64,000 nucleotides of DNA from Lycocorax pyrrhopterus obiensis (lineage: Eukaryota > Chordata > Aves > Passeriformes > Paradisaeidae): positions 25,416,629 through 25,480,628 of the forward strand of contig JACSVZ010000006.1 of the NCBI GenBank assembly GCA_014706295.1, given 5' to 3'. This document shows positions 9,841-23,575 of this stretch, in pieces. Each line of letters begins with the position of its first letter. Position 1 is the stretch's first letter. The notes beneath the pieces were generated by a model that saw only the letters and a program-made list of their open reading frames with translations, ran no database searches and was not told where the DNA came from. Both the position numbers and the translations under genes were made by a program.

Positions 9841-12800
9841 ATATCTGCTGCTGTACACGCACAACACAGACCCCTTACGTTTCCAACTACAAAAATGCTG
9901 CTCAAAGTAGCAGGGAAAATACATCTTGTTACCAACCACTACCATTTCCCTGGGCAGGTTTCAAGGTGAAAGAATGTGTGGTTTATGAGAGCTGATTCCA
10001 TCCTGACGTTCAGGAGCGAGGGGGAAGGGTTGTTCTCTTCTTTCAAAATGAAGATGGAGATAGACAAAGATGCTGTGCTAAACATATGTTATTGTTTCAC
10101 AAGGAAAACACGGTATTTTTCTATATTTGGTGTCATTTTGCTATAAAGAATTAACCAAAGCCCTCTTGAAAAAGTGACAGTGTGGCAGAAGTGAGACTGA
10201 ACAACTTAAGATGGTTCTCAAGGTTCACAGAAATTTTGGGGCAGCAACTGCCCTTTTCCTGGCTTAAATTTTTCACACTTTTTGAATAGCTACACACATC
10301 TTTGTTCTTGTGAAGAGATAGGTGTAGGCAAGGACCATCTTCTTCTGTTTGCGTTCTTTGGAGAAAGGGTACAGAGGCATCAGTTCCTCTGCCAGCACAT
10401 ACATGTCACAAGAGACAGCTGTAGACCAATTCTCATCCTAATCCTAGCTGCAATTTGAATCTGCTCCCTTCCCTTATACAAAGCAGTTGAGCTAGAAAGA
10501 ATTCCAAAAAGAGAGGGAAAAGCCAAATTTATTCATCTTGGTAAGAAGAGAAACTTTTCATATAACACCTCTGGAAATAAGGGGAGGTGGACTTGTGTGT
10601 GTAAATTGCTACATGAAAGCAATAATACATTTTGTGTAGAGGTTGTGACGTCCTGTTTCAGAAAACTGAAAACCCAAAGGGTCCATACCATTCCTGGTGC
10701 AACTTAGAGGAAAAGGAAAAAGAGGGGATGACATGTTGAATAAATGTCACCTGTAATACAAGCCTGTAATACTTTATAAACGACATTGTCACTGCTATAT
10801 ATTGCATATGCCAAGAGAAAATGCTAGAGGCTTGCTCTCAGTGATGAAGCAGAGAATAAGTAGACATCTAATAAAATTGGAATAAAAAGCCTTAAAGCAA
10901 ATATTAAAACCAGATTATCAAAAAGCAGCACAAAATTTGGTACCAGAATTAAGAGCAAAGCTGTGCTTGTCTTCCAGATGTGCCTAATTATCGTAATACA
11001 GGGATGACACAGGCTAGTGGAATTAAGTTTGTCAGCGACCTCTCACATTGCGAAAACTTCAGATTCAGGCTTCCATGACATAAATCATACCTACCAGTGA
11101 CTCTTACATGATGAAAGCTGATCAGATAGGTTCACAAATTAATGAACTCATGAAGTCTTTAATTCAATCTTTTATAGATACACACAAAATATACAGTAGT
11201 CTTTAAGAAACTAATTACATTTTAACAAAGGACTTTTTGAAGGTAATTGTGTGTTCAATCAAGTTAATAAAAATATTTGCTTTTTTTGGGAAAGTATAAA
11301 CAGTTGAAAATACATGCATAACATGTTATCCAAATAAATTGACATGTACAAGAAAAATTGAGGTTAAGAATGGACTTCCTTTATTCCTGCTGGAAAATTC
11401 CCATTAGTGCATTTATAGATGTCTGGCTGTTGCACCTACCACATAAGGTTGGTACTTCAGTAGTGGTAAGAAAACCTGCAAAGGATTCTGAAAACCTGCC
11501 AGCTCAAGAACATCAAAATATTGGGAGTGTTATCAATGTTAAGAATGTATTACTTGATTTGCCGAAGAAATAAATCATGGTTTTGCATGCCTGTACAAAG
11601 GACCATCCTGCCCTTTGCCAGTCTCTGACACATCTTTTAATAGGCATCATACATTTGAATTCCCATGTCATACCCTTGAAATATTCCAACAAAACTGAAT
11701 AAGCATAACAAAAAAAAGGCATGATTTTTCTTTTTTCTTTATGGTATTTTCAATTTAGCAGAAATAATTTTTAAGATTATCAGCCCAAGGTACAACATCT
11801 TTCCATCATGGGGAGAAAAGATTTTTGATAGTTAGGAAAGAATTACTCAGAGAGGAAAAGTCAGAACAAAGCATTAATTTTTTAGAGAATGAAAAAATTA
11901 CAGGTTAGGAGCCAGGTCCTTAAGTATGACAAGACTGCAGGGGAGCCAGAATTACGTTGAATAATGCTCCCTATTAGTATTTGAAACTGCACTAGCAAAA
12001 AGCCTGATGATCCTTGCATTTGCCATAGAAGTTGTACATATGCAGGCGGGAAATGCATCCACAAAGAAAAGGTCAATGCCTGTATCCTGGAAATAACGCT
12101 CCTAGCCTTGCCTTCAGGCACAAGCAGGCTGAAAAAAAGCCTTAAAGCACTCTGCAAAGAAGCCGTTGCTGAGTATACTGAGCAACAAAATCAAATGCTA
12201 TCGAGAATTCAGTGGTATGGAGCGAAGTCAAGAATACTTGGCCATGTCATTTGGGGTGAGCAGTGTAGAATATGACTTTACTACAACACAGAAAGATCTG
12301 TGGAACAGGAGGCACAATCATCACCATGGATAGCTTTACAGCTTTGACAGAAAGCTCCAGGAAATACAGAAATGCACTGACCAGCTTTATGAGTGCAACT
12401 AGAAGTAACAGTTCTGGCTCTAGTTTTTGCCAGGTCTCCAAACATGACAGTCAAAAAAGGTTTCCCACATGCTAAACCAAAGATAAGCTGTGTATGACAG
12501 TTAGCTAAATTGTTTATATGGGTTCAGACAGTAATCTCAGAAGCCTGAAGTGCTGCATTTGTCACATCTGCCTATAGAAGCAGGTCCATGGAGGGCACAT
12601 GAGGATGAGTCAAGCCTGAACGTAAAGTAATTCAGTACCTGCTCTGAGGCAAATAGAGGAGAGATTACACAAGAACAAGAATTTCACATTTGACTCATGG
12701 TTTAGATCAGAAGAGAAAAATTTGCTGCTACTTACAGTAGATTATGTTCTTACGGACAATTGATTATTTCTTCAACTTCTGAAAAGTACACCATGGGAGA

Positions 12801-14419
12801 GAAATTTAAAGCAGTTGAAGGAATGTGGGCAAGAATTTCTCTCTGTAAAATCAGAAGAGCTAAGTGGTAATAGAGATGACTTTGACTAAAGCCACAGACA
12901 AATTGAATCAAACAGGAAATTATTCTGGCCATGTTGGATCACTTCAGAACATTTTTCCATGTGCCAGCTAACAAGAAACACGTGTGCCAAAGGGCAGGAG
13001 ACCCATGTTTCTCTTTCCCATAAATCCCTGGCAGCCTAGTGGAGAAATGCCATTCTGAACAAGCTGGTTGTCACTTCTAGCGTAGAGCTGCAACTAAATC
13101 ACCAAGAAGTTACAAAAGACCAAAAAAAAGGGTGGTTACGGGTTGCAAAAGAATACTGCAGATGATAGTAAGTTGCAAAATGGAGTTGAAATTCTGGGGA
13201 GATACACTCCTTCATGCATTTCAAGTTAAACCTGCTCAACAATATATGAATAAGAGAGGTAGAAGGCAGATGGAAAACTGGCTTATTTTCTAAATTGAAA
13301 AAGTAGAAGACATGAGATTTGAGGAAAAGAAACAAAAATCATATAAAACGTGCAGCTGCATTTGGGTTTATCGGTTATCACTGCTGTTAGAGATAAATCA
13401 AAAGTATTTCAGTTCACTTCTGAGTCCAAGGTAGATAGAGTCACAAATAAAAGCTGTAGCAATAATAAGCATTATGGTCAAACTTCTATTATGTGTTTTA
13501 TTGTTATGCACAAGCAAGAATATATTTCTTTTGACTCATATGTTGTAAGTAAGCGCTGTTTCAGGGATCAAAAAACATAATTTTAAACAAAATTACTGTT
13601 AGCCAAATAACTTTGTAAATTTCAATATATTATTTGTCCATTATTCTTTTAAATAGCATTTTAAAATTCATATACTCCAATTTTTGCATGCTCTTCACTG
13701 AATCATAAATAGAGGAACAGTGCAATAAAACTACAGTCTTTCCCAAAAGAAATGATAGAAAGAAATTTAGAGTTTTCTCTTTGCCATCATGATTGAAAGC
13801 AAATGAGCAGCTGTTATCATCTCAGACAACAAGAAAAAGCATAATCCGTTTATTAAACCAGATATGTGGAATTCTTGAGTTAAAATCGACAAATTTATTC
13901 AGTAGATCTTTCGTTCAGTAGTTCCTTGTCACGCATCAGAAACCAAGCTGCCAGGAAAGATATGTTTTTGTAATTCTTCAATGTTATGTCTCAATAAAGT
14001 CCCATTTCAGTATTTTAGGCTGTCAGTATTTGTGGTGGTATCATGCTGAAAGGATTACTGAATGTTAGTCATCCCAACAGAGCTTTAAACCTCTTTCCTA
14101 CGTAGCAATACCTAGAAGCAGGAGCTGAGTCATGTAGCCATGTCTTCTTGCAAGACCACCAAGTCCTGCAACTTACGCTGAGAGCCTGTAAGCCACTGGC
14201 AAAAGAAATGGGCTCCTTCATCAGGAAAAACAGTGGATTTGAAAATTATTCTCCTCTGTCTTAATCAAAAGTAATATCCTAAGTTGGTAACTCTGGGAAG
14301 TAAAATGCATTCCTCAAAAAAGCTTCCATATTATAAAAGAGTCATGAGTATGTCTCCCCGCATCAAAATTTTCTCCTTTCTACAGTAGTTTCAAGGTAAC
14401 CTTGGACATTGCTATAATT

Positions 14420-14790
14420 TATGATAGGAGAACTTCCTGTAATTTTCCAGAAAAAATAATTTTCAGTTAAAAAGATGGATTTCTCAGTATCCACATATTA
14501 AATTTCTATATTTGAAATCATTAAAATTTCAGATTATTCATAGTTAATATTTTTATTTTCTGCTTTAGAGATGATTATTGTATTTTGCTTCAAATATTCC
14601 TCTAATTTTATAATTTATTTTAGAAACATTATCTTCAAAACTATTTTCTTTATATTCTTTGTAGTTTTATAATACTTCACTTACTTTTATCAGTTTTCCA
14701 ATTTCCTAGGAACCTTAAATTTTTTTGTTTTCATTCTTAACCATTATGAACAACTTTATTTTTAAAGATAAGAGCTTACAGTGAACAGAG
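14420..14790. other. Very AT-rich block
   Basis: About 370 bases of mainly A and T with repeated ATTTT, TTATA and TTTAAA words and no open frame of note. Such blocks can act as scaffold/matrix attachment or recombination-prone sequence, but the sequence itself shows only the composition. Confidence 0.45.
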
Positions 14791-17700
14791 TCAATCTTTT
14801 TTGTCCATCAGTAATTTCTTCTGTCATCTCCCTGTTAGCCAGTGCAGCTTTTTTTAAAGAGAAATTTAAGAAGATGGCCTGAGAAAGTGCCCATACCTAC
14901 AATATTTTTAAGTGCCCTGGTGCCTGTCATTATTCTTATTTAACTGATCTTTTGCAGTCAGTTTTCTAAAGAGACATTTTCTACCGTGGTAATGGACAAT
15001 CAATTTAGTGGAGTTTTAAACCTGCCACTGTTTTAAATTTGTGGTTTATGTGTGTAAAATCAGCATTACATTACCTACAGTTCTGAAAAATTATTCTGAA
15101 TTCTTTGCAGAGCAGCTCCCTTGGAGATATTGTTTCATTCAAACATTTAGACCTCTACAGCTGATATTTCAAGATATCCAGAGTTGATACCCATTCCATG
15201 CTAACTATGCAGCAATATTTTTTACTTTAAATTTTCATGGGAAAAACAAAATACTCCATGCCAAAAGAGCCAGTAGTTTTAAAATATTCATGTGGTGGAC
15301 ACGAGCAAATCTCTACCATGTCCATTTCAAAAGAAAAATCTGCACACTTTTTCATAATGCCTGGCATTTTGCAAACGCATGACTGACTGTTTTATACAAT
15401 AGACTAGATCTAATGAGAACAGTTTCTAATAAAGACTGTGCATCTGTACACTGAAAACCAAGGTTCAAGGCTCGTACGCTGCCTGAGGGAAGACTGCAGC
15501 CAGAATGCTACTGGTAGACAGATAAAGACCCTTTTCTCACACTGCTGGCATCTATTTTTGATTTTGCTCTATAACTCCATCCTACACTTGGGACTTCTTT
15601 TGCTACAGATTTTTTTTGATGTTATGCATTTTTTTCCCTATCACATTCCTTCTGAGACAAAACATGAAAAGAGGAAAGATAAGTAGAACAGTAGAAACCA
15701 AAAGAAACAGTCCCCTTAGTACTCAAAATTACTCAACATAAGGAGGTCATCTAGCTTATGCTGCAATTAATCAGACTTTCAGTATTTAGTAACAAAAATT
15801 CATAGCAAAATGCTTCATTTATGGTTGCCAGGCTAGGAGATATTCACTACTTTCATTTTATTTTATGAAAATAACTGATTTAAATACATTAAATGGATAT
15901 TGTTTATATGCTATATGGCATATTAAGTCAACAAAAGTAGAAAAAAATCATACAAAGACAAGGAAATTATGATCTTCAACATTTCATATGCCTTTAAGCA
16001 CGAGCTGAAATATCACAAGTATTTATGACTGAATTTTTGTAGACTGCGTAAACCAGAAGGAAAAAAAGAAATGGAACACAGATTTGAGTAAAGACGTAAT
16101 TATTCAAAATTTTCTTGCAATGAAAATTGATTGTTCTTCATTGACATAAGCAGCATCACTTGAAACACAGTAACACTACTTTTCTCTTGAGAGCATTTTA
16201 GAAATTTCTGTGGGACTGAAAAGAACTCAGGCAAGGAGGTTTCTGGGTCACTGACTTCAATTCTAGTCATTGTAAGTACCTACAGATTGTATTAAGCTTT
16301 ATAAAGATGAAGGTTTCATCTAAAAATGTGTTACTTCTTTTATTACATCAGATCATACTTAATTGCACCATGCCCTCTATGGTTTAATGACTTTCTTTTA
16401 ATTTCCAACCTACATCTATTAAAGGAATTTATATCTATTTCTTTCTGTGTTATTACAATTTTTATCTGAAAAGATATTCTCTCTCTATGGTGCTTATCTT
16501 TCTGGTGTATCTCATAAACACTGGAAGAGAGTCAGGGCATTTTAGAATACTCAGTTCTATGGCTATAAGAATGAATGCCATGTACAGTAAACCAATATTA
16601 GGGGATCTTGAGTGTTTCTAAATCACTTGGTTGTAGAAAGTTCTAAGTACTCTTAACTCCTATTAAAAAGAATCAGGATGAGAAAATGCCTGTCCTCCTG
16701 CATAATCAAACCCTCTGAGAGTACTAAACATGTAGTTGAACCGCAATATTACATCCAGGAGAGAACTACACCGAAACACTTCCAAGTTAATAAAATATTT
16801 GCGTATGATATTCCAACAGTACTCTATCCTCATTTGTATAAAAAGCATTTACAGTTCTGTAGCAAATGTAATTTGTCTTGGAAAATGCTTTTAGAATAAA
16901 ATCACGGATGTTTATGTGGTTTTCATGGATGTTTCGAGCTCACCACAGAACCTTCTGTGGTTTCATGGTTACACACTCAAAGGCACATGAGCCCTTGCAC
17001 AGGAACTGCATTGCACAGGTTGTGATTGTGACTCAAGAAGTGCTGCTGCCTGATGTTCATTCCCTACCTACGTCCTCCTAGTTCTGGCTACACTCAATTC
17101 TTCTCTGTGATGAACAATGGTATTGGCCTACTGCAGTTGTATGGCGGGACCTATGCTGTGTGTCCAAGGGTCCAGTCATAAAACCTAGCACAAGAGAGTC
17201 AGACTTGCAGCAGTTCAGGGAGGATGTGGAGAAAGGCAGATTTTTTTCTGATCAATATAGTAGAGAGATCTTCTGCTCTCCCAAATGTAATGCTTCCTGC
17301 CAAATTTCCTTTGCAAATCCTGCCTTTTGTAAAAACAGCAACGCATTGCAATGTGTCGATGCAGGGCAAGGGTTTAGATTATATGAGAAGGAAAACTGCT
17401 CTTCCAGTAGTTAGGAAACACTCAGGAAACAGAGAATACATCAAAAATTAATGTTTTTATCCCTGAAAAAAGAGTTACCATCTTCAAAAAAAATAATGCT
17501 GCCACTGTGAAAACAATTCTTTATACAGAGCAGGATGCCTTAATGCTTTTTTGTCATTGTAAATTCAGATCCAAATGAACATCTCTTTGCAATACTGTAT
17601 TTTCTGCAAAGCTCATGGATCTGACATACCAATCCCAGTGCCCTTACAGAAAGTTTCCCAGTTCCAGCTTCTTCTCTGGCAGTCTCCAAAGGTATCATTC

Positions 17701-19986
17701 AAATACTGTGTTTGCAGAAAAATCCTTTTCATACACATCAATTATATTTACTGAAACAGCAGTTTGTCCCTATGTTTTTGCATATTCTGTGCAATGTAAG
17801 TAGGTAAGAAATTATCAGCAAAGTGCAGAGCAGTATCTTCATAAAATCCCTAGTTAAAAATCCTGATATGAAATTTCTACTGACAATTACCATTCTCCTG
17901 AGAATTCAAATATGTCTCTGTGTTTTCATTTGCAAGTTTATAAACTGGGGAGGTACTGCTTCTTCTGTTTTGTTTTTAATTTTTTTCTAGAGATATTTTT
18001 TAGGGAATTATTTTGTCTTTCCTTGCAAGTGGATTACAGCTACCAAAAAAGAAGAGAAAAGTTTTATTCTGCAGTGTTGTTTGCTTTTGGCTCTTGACAA
18101 ATAAAAAAGGCAGGAAATCCTTCAAAGTGTAGAGGATTCCCAGCACTGAGCTAGAATGCATCCTGTGTCATTGCATGCACTATGCACAGCAGAGAAACTT
18201 ACATAGGGGTGTCCACCAGGTTTGGAAATGCCGTGTGCTTTCTGTTGCGTATTCTAAATGTGTCAGAAAACTCATAAGTTTTCAAAAACAAATGAAATCT
18301 CAAAGAAATTCTGGCAGATGACACCCATTAAATTAGAGCCAAGCCAGTCAGAATTCAACGGAGTTCAAAGGACATATGCAGGAGAGGCATCTTGATTGTG
18401 GAGAGGATCAGAAAAAAGACAAAAATATGTGTGTGTGATCAGAAGATGATCTGCTTAAATGATACGTTCTCCTCTGGGGTCAATGCTAGTTAATGGAAAG
18501 GCCACAATTAAAAAGAGCTTGTCCACCATAATGTGTTCTGGGGAGACTTTCAGGACAGTCTGAGGGAGTGTCTCTCACATGCTATTCAATCTAAGACATG
18601 TACATGTATGCCAGGAGATTTAACTGGGGAAAAAAAACCCTTGAGAAAGAGGAAGAATGGAGTGACTATGCCACTTCAATTGAAGCTTTGAAGACAGTGG
18701 CCTAAAAGTGCGCCTTTTAGGAGTGGCAGACAAGGCTATATCCATGGTTTGCATCAGGCATCTCACTTCCTGTTTATGAAAGAATTGAAGTTCTGTGGTG
18801 TGTCCCAATCTTTGACAACCATTATAATACAAACCATATCATGTAGGAAGATCTGCTAGAAGTATGTCCCACTAGAGAATGTCTAGACACCTACTTTATA
18901 AGGTCTCTCAGAGTAATTTTTCTGTTTAATATGTAGTTACTTCGTTCCTTACGATGCAAGGTCTCTAATCAAAACACCATATAATAAAGAGTTGAAGAAT
19001 GCACTATGATCTGAGCAGCCTTTATTAAGTGGACCTATCATTTTGTTTTTAAAAATGTAACACATTTGTTTAAAAAGACCTCTTTTCCATGAAATCATGG
19101 TGATTGGCATTAGCCATATTTTTAGCAACAAAGACTTTGGTAAGCTAAAGTGCATGGAAATAAAAGCTTGATAGAGCTGAACAGATTATTACCTCAACGT
19201 CCTCCTCCTTTTTACAAAAATAACCATTCTATAATGCTACAAACACTGTATAATTCACAGTGTTTCACGGGCCAGTTTTCGCAATATTGAAAGTGTTCAA
19301 CTTCATTAGAGATGGAAAACCTGTGATAGAAATGCATAGGGCCTGCACTGATGAAAGTTAAAGGTTGTCTTGCCAGAAAAGTTCTTAAAGATATGCTGCT
19401 TGAAACTGTAGTGATATGTTCAGTAATTCCAGGGGGCCATAACTCAGATCCAGGAATCTCCCTCTTTCAAAAATTCATGTGAAATTACTGAACCCACACA
19501 CTGTGTAGAAACCTTTAGCCAACGTGAAGAACAATTGATCTTGCTCCCGGGAAGCAGCTATTTTTTCTCACAAGTCTGCAGGCTCAGTTTCCCTTACAAT
19601 TCCTCTAGGAATTTCAATAGAATAGATACTCTGGTCAAGAAATTGGACCTTGTTCCTTTTGCACTATCTGGCACTTAGAACAGGGACAGCTTCCTTCTAT
19701 GAGAAGATGTTGAAGGAAAGGAGAAGCAAGAAAAGTGCTTCCTTACTTCAATACTTTATTAGAAAGTTGGAACTGTTAAAGTCAGAAGGACAGGAATTCC
19801 TCCCTTATGATTAATCAGTCTTTTTAATTAACTAGAAAGCATAAGAAAAAACTGGCTGGTTTTAACAAGTAAAAGTAATTCTGTTTATCCGGGTTTGGTT
19901 TTAAGGCTTCAGAAAGTTATCACTTTCCAATCCATCAGGAATAGCTAAGTGAGTGACATTATATAGTCACACAGTAGTCAAAATCA

Positions 19987-20276
19987 TTCTGCTCCCCCAC
20001 ACTGCTCTGGTGATATCCCACCTTGAGTACTGCATCCAGCTCTGGGGTCCCCAGCACAGGAAGGGCATTTATCTGTTGGAGTGAGTCCAGAGGAGGCCAC
20101 CAAAATGATTGGAGGGATGGAGCACCTCTCCCATGAGGCAAGGCTGAGAGAGTTGGGGTTGTACAGCTCTGAGCAACCTAGTCTAGTGAAAGGTATCCCT
20201 GCCCACAGCAGGGGGGTTAGAACTAGATGATCTTAAATGTTCCTTACAACTCAGGGCATTCTATGATTTTATGATT
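19987..20276 (+). mobile_element. CR1 LINE 3' end with internal deletion
   Basis: A forward CR1 3' end. The upstream part (ACCTTGAGTACTGCATCCAG, CTCTGGGGTCCCCAGCACAG, GGCTGAGAGAGTTGGGG) is typical. At about 20166 the sequence jumps from the 'ttggggttgt(t)cagcc' block straight to TCTGAGCAACCTAGTCTAG, which normally lies some 260 bases further on (compare the copy at 45010-45538). It ends with the family 3' block and CATTCTATGATTTTATGATTA. No product is possible. Confidence 0.93.
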
Positions 20277-21475
20277 AGCAGGAAGGAAAAACCTAGGAAT
20301 AGCATTTGGTTTAGGAATCCCACCAGTGCTCATACATCAGCAGATTGCTTCCTCTGAATTGCTCATCACTCTGTGGTGCCAATAGCTAAAATACCAACTG
20401 ACCAGTTCACCAAAGCCATTACTTTGGATTAACCAACTCAAAGAAGCCTTTCCCAGTTTTACACACTTTTTACATTTTTAAGTTTGTTCATTAAACTATT
20501 TCTTACTCAGCACTATTTCTTTACTAAATACTACTAGCAGTATGGCAAGTGTAACAGTGTATGGTAGGACATCCATCCACCAAAGCAACTAAATTTTAAA
20601 AAATCTGTAAGGCAGAGAAGGACAAAGATGTGATGGGGGGTGGGGGGGTGGTCTTAATCCATCATTTACTTCTGGTAAGACATTCTGTTACATAATAAAA
20701 GAAACATGTTAGGAAGAAATGCAAAAAAAAGATATATTTATAACAGAAAAACATGCACATTCCCAAATGGAATAATATGGTTGGAATAGTAAAGACAAGT
20801 CCGAATGCAGTATCATGAATAGATGATGAAAGCTAAGATTGTGTTCTTGAATATTCTTTATATTGATATTCTGCATATTCTTCAAGTGATAACTTGCAGT
20901 GAGCCATTACAGGGTTCGCTAAATTACCGTTTTAAGAAATTCTTTTTCTGAGTATCACATAACACAGTCCTTTTTTTCTGTTACATGTAAGTTAAATAAC
21001 TTTTAGTAAATAAGGACATAAAGAAATTACAAGACATATATCAGTGAGACTAATACCAGCATTGCATTCAGGAATCTATGCCAACAAATTTTTATTTGTG
21101 TAAGTTGTAACTAATAAATACCTCAATGCTGTTATTCCACAACAACCATTTACGCTAGAACAGAAAAAAGTCTACTTCAAAGATCAGCGTTGTAGAAGAA
21201 TAATACCTGCACAACCAGAATAAAATAAACTAAATTAATGTTTAACCAAATCACAGCCCACGAGGCTTCTTTTAAATTATTATTTGGCTTTCTGGACTGC
21301 CTTGAATAGCATAACATGCAGCCTTCCTACGACTTTCTCTGACTTTAAAGTCATGTGTTTCCCTCTCAATATCCTTCCACTGTCCTGCAAAACTTCTTGT
21401 ACTTCTTACTTTGCACTCCTATGCTAGACCTTTAAGGTTATGCCAGAACCATAAAGTAGCCTATAATTTAAATAC
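20277..21475. other. Unique AT-rich DNA, no gene seen
   Basis: No recognisable gene or repeat family apart from the G-run at 20635-20651. Confidence 0.6.
20635..20651 (+). repeat. G-rich run, possible G-quadruplex
   Basis: Six G, T, seven G, T, two G in 17 bases, in an otherwise AT-rich setting. The run could fold as a G-quadruplex on the plus strand, or it may simply be a slippage-prone homopolymer. No associated promoter is visible. Confidence 0.5.
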
Positions 21476-21665
21476 AAAAGAACCTTCAGAGATCATCTAA
21501 TCCTTCTCCTTGCTCAAAACAAATGTTATTAGATCAAGTTGCTCAAGGCCATTTCTAGTAAAGACTTGAATGTCTCCAAGGATGGAAATTTCATCACCTC
21601 TCTGGACAACTCATTCCAGTGTTTAACCACCATTAAAGCCCTGTGAGACTTTCAATTTTTTGTCC
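21476..21665 (-). mobile_element. Old, diverged CR1 LINE 3' fragment
   Basis: The diagnostic words are diverged but in the right order for an antisense CR1 3' end: ACCTTCAGAGATCATCTAATCC, then TGCTCAAAACAAATG, GATCAAGTTGCTCAAGGCC, TGAATGTCTCCAAGGATGGA and CACCTCTCTGGACAACTC. The terminal octamer repeats are worn away. Divergence is clearly greater than in the copies at 45.0 or 61.4 kb, so this is probably among the older insertions here. Confidence 0.85.
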
Positions 21666-23322
21666 CGAAATTTTGTTAGAGTCTGTAATGACAGTACTCT
21701 GGAAAGGCATTTAAGAAAATTCTTTCATATGGTATTGGTTCAGGTGTTGTAACCTGAAGAGATGTAAGTGTTTACTAATTGATTTTTTTTAACACTGGGG
21801 TGCCATGATGTTAAACAGGTTATTTATTTAATACAAAAAGCCATTTTTTGAGGCTTGGTTATGAAAAGCAGCCAAGAAGAATTTTTTCAAATGTTTCTGA
21901 AGACAAAGTCTGTTATATCTGCCAAATACATTCCTCAAAGCAACACGAGGAAAACATACGGTTAGACTTTTACCGTGTGAGGATGCTCCCTTGATTTTAT
22001 TCACACAGAGCATTTTCTACCTGTTTTCTGCTGAAGTAAACCTAGAAATAATTTTACCAATGAATTAGACTCAGACCTAAGAAATATGTGTGAAATGCTA
22101 ACTGTTCCCCATCTATTCTCACTACGTTGTGACCATCGGTAGCAGAAAAAAATAATAAGAATTAGACCAAGCATGGCTTGATTAGCAGTAAGTCACCTTT
22201 TAAGAGCTCAGAAAACTTTATTTATTCTCTATATCCTCTTCTCTCACTGCACTCTTACTGGATGAATGACACCAATATACTTAAACATAAAGATGTCAAA
22301 GAATCAATCAAATGGAAACTTGTAAATTCATTTTACAGTGTCTGAAATTTACTGAAGTCAGTGGGAAGGTCAGGCCCCGTGTTAGCATTTAGAAGAATAA
22401 ATTGATTTAAATGATGTAAGGTTGAAAGCCAACAATGGATTTCACAGGCTTTGTAATGGTCAAGATACTTGACAGTAATTGATCCCCTCATTATTTTTTT
22501 CACCTTAGCCAAGCTACTTTAACTAAAGTGAATTATCTTCTGTTCTTTCCAAACTACTTTTTAACATCCATTGCATTTTGTTTTTATATTTCTTCTTCAG
22601 CTAGGATACCCTTCCATAGAAGAAATAGATTATTTTAAAATGTTTTTACTACCACCTTTCTTGCAATGCTACAACATATTTCCAGATTTATTGCAATGCC
22701 AAGTAAATCTTTAAATGGAGAAATTAGAGAATGCCTTTGCTGTATAGGCAAGGCTTCACTGCAGGGCATTAATTTGTTTCTCAAAATTTCACGTACTGCA
22801 AGTAATATAGAAAACTATTAATACAGTCCTTTTCAACTGCTAGAAGTCATTTCTAGCTTTGATCACATCAATCATTAGCATCAATAATATGATCACTATG
22901 ATCTCTATATTAATACAGATTGAGATATATATAGTCGTACTTTAATTCTATCTATTCTATTCCTATTTGTCTGAAGTAAAAGAATTTTAAATTTGCTCAC
23001 ACTCTTTGAAGCACCAATTTTAGTCAGCCCCATATTCAAAGGCACTGAAGAAATAACCATTATTATTTTAGTCTCTTACCACACTGATTTCCCACCCAGA
23101 TAATAAGGCATAATTTATAACCAGTATATAATACTTCTTCAATCACAAACTAAAATAGGTTTGACATTTCAAAAGGATTTAACTTTACAGTCATGTTGTG
23201 TATTATTAACATCCAAGTTGTTGTGTGCTCAAAAATCCCAATGATTTACCTCAAGTTGCTATGTAATCATGGTAATTTCACTCAGGCATGGACAACCAGT
23301 CAGAAAGAGTTTACCACATGTT
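21666..23322. other. Unique AT-rich DNA, no gene seen
   Basis: No repeat family, RNA gene or credible coding region. Several A/T-rich homeodomain-type words (ATTA, TAAT) occur, as expected from composition. Confidence 0.55.
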
Positions 23323-23575
23323 TCAGGGCACTGCTGGTGACTCAGGAGCTCTGATTAATTCTGTACTCTCATGTTGCTCTGGTGTCACTTTTTGTTCCTC
23401 TTCTATCTTGTTTGCTTCTGGCTCTAAAACATAGCTCAGATTTACAAGGACAATGCCCGTAGCAAGCAGTGAATCAGGGACCAGATTCACTGGCACCTGA
23501 GAGCACACCTGCACCTTCAGACTTGGATTGATGGTACTGTTAAATTTACACCACAGTCCCAGGCTTGAGGTTGTT
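23323..23575 (-). other. Coding-like open segment, unidentified (possible terminal exon)
   Basis: On the minus strand one frame is open for 84 codons to a TGA next to 23323 and has a strikingly protein-like composition. It contains LGLWCKFNSTINPSLKVQV, VPVNLVPDSLLATGIVLVN and LEPEANKIEEEQKVTPEQHE, and ends PESPAVP. An in-frame TGA lies just upstream (near 23590), but an acceptor-like TGTGCTCTCAG|GTG inside the segment (near 23504) would start an exon after that stop and in phase 0. That phase matches the exon candidate at 24127-24314. I do not recognise the protein. A decayed retrocopy or chance are the alternatives. Confidence 0.3.

Larger units (their letters stand above)
7173..19986. other. 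Long unique AT-rich stretch, no gene seen
   Basis: About 12.8 kb without a recognisable interspersed repeat or gene. It holds a short (AC)n run at 7553-7567, T-runs near 8658-8690 and 9247-9260, the promoter-like patch at 9684-9840, and a very AT-rich block at about 14420-14790. There is a 7-bp inverted repeat (CTAAAAG/CTTTTAG) at 18702-18720. A strong pyrimidine tract ends in CTAG at 17990, but no donor partner was seen. All open frames are under 95 codons and none resembles a known protein. Confidence 0.55.
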
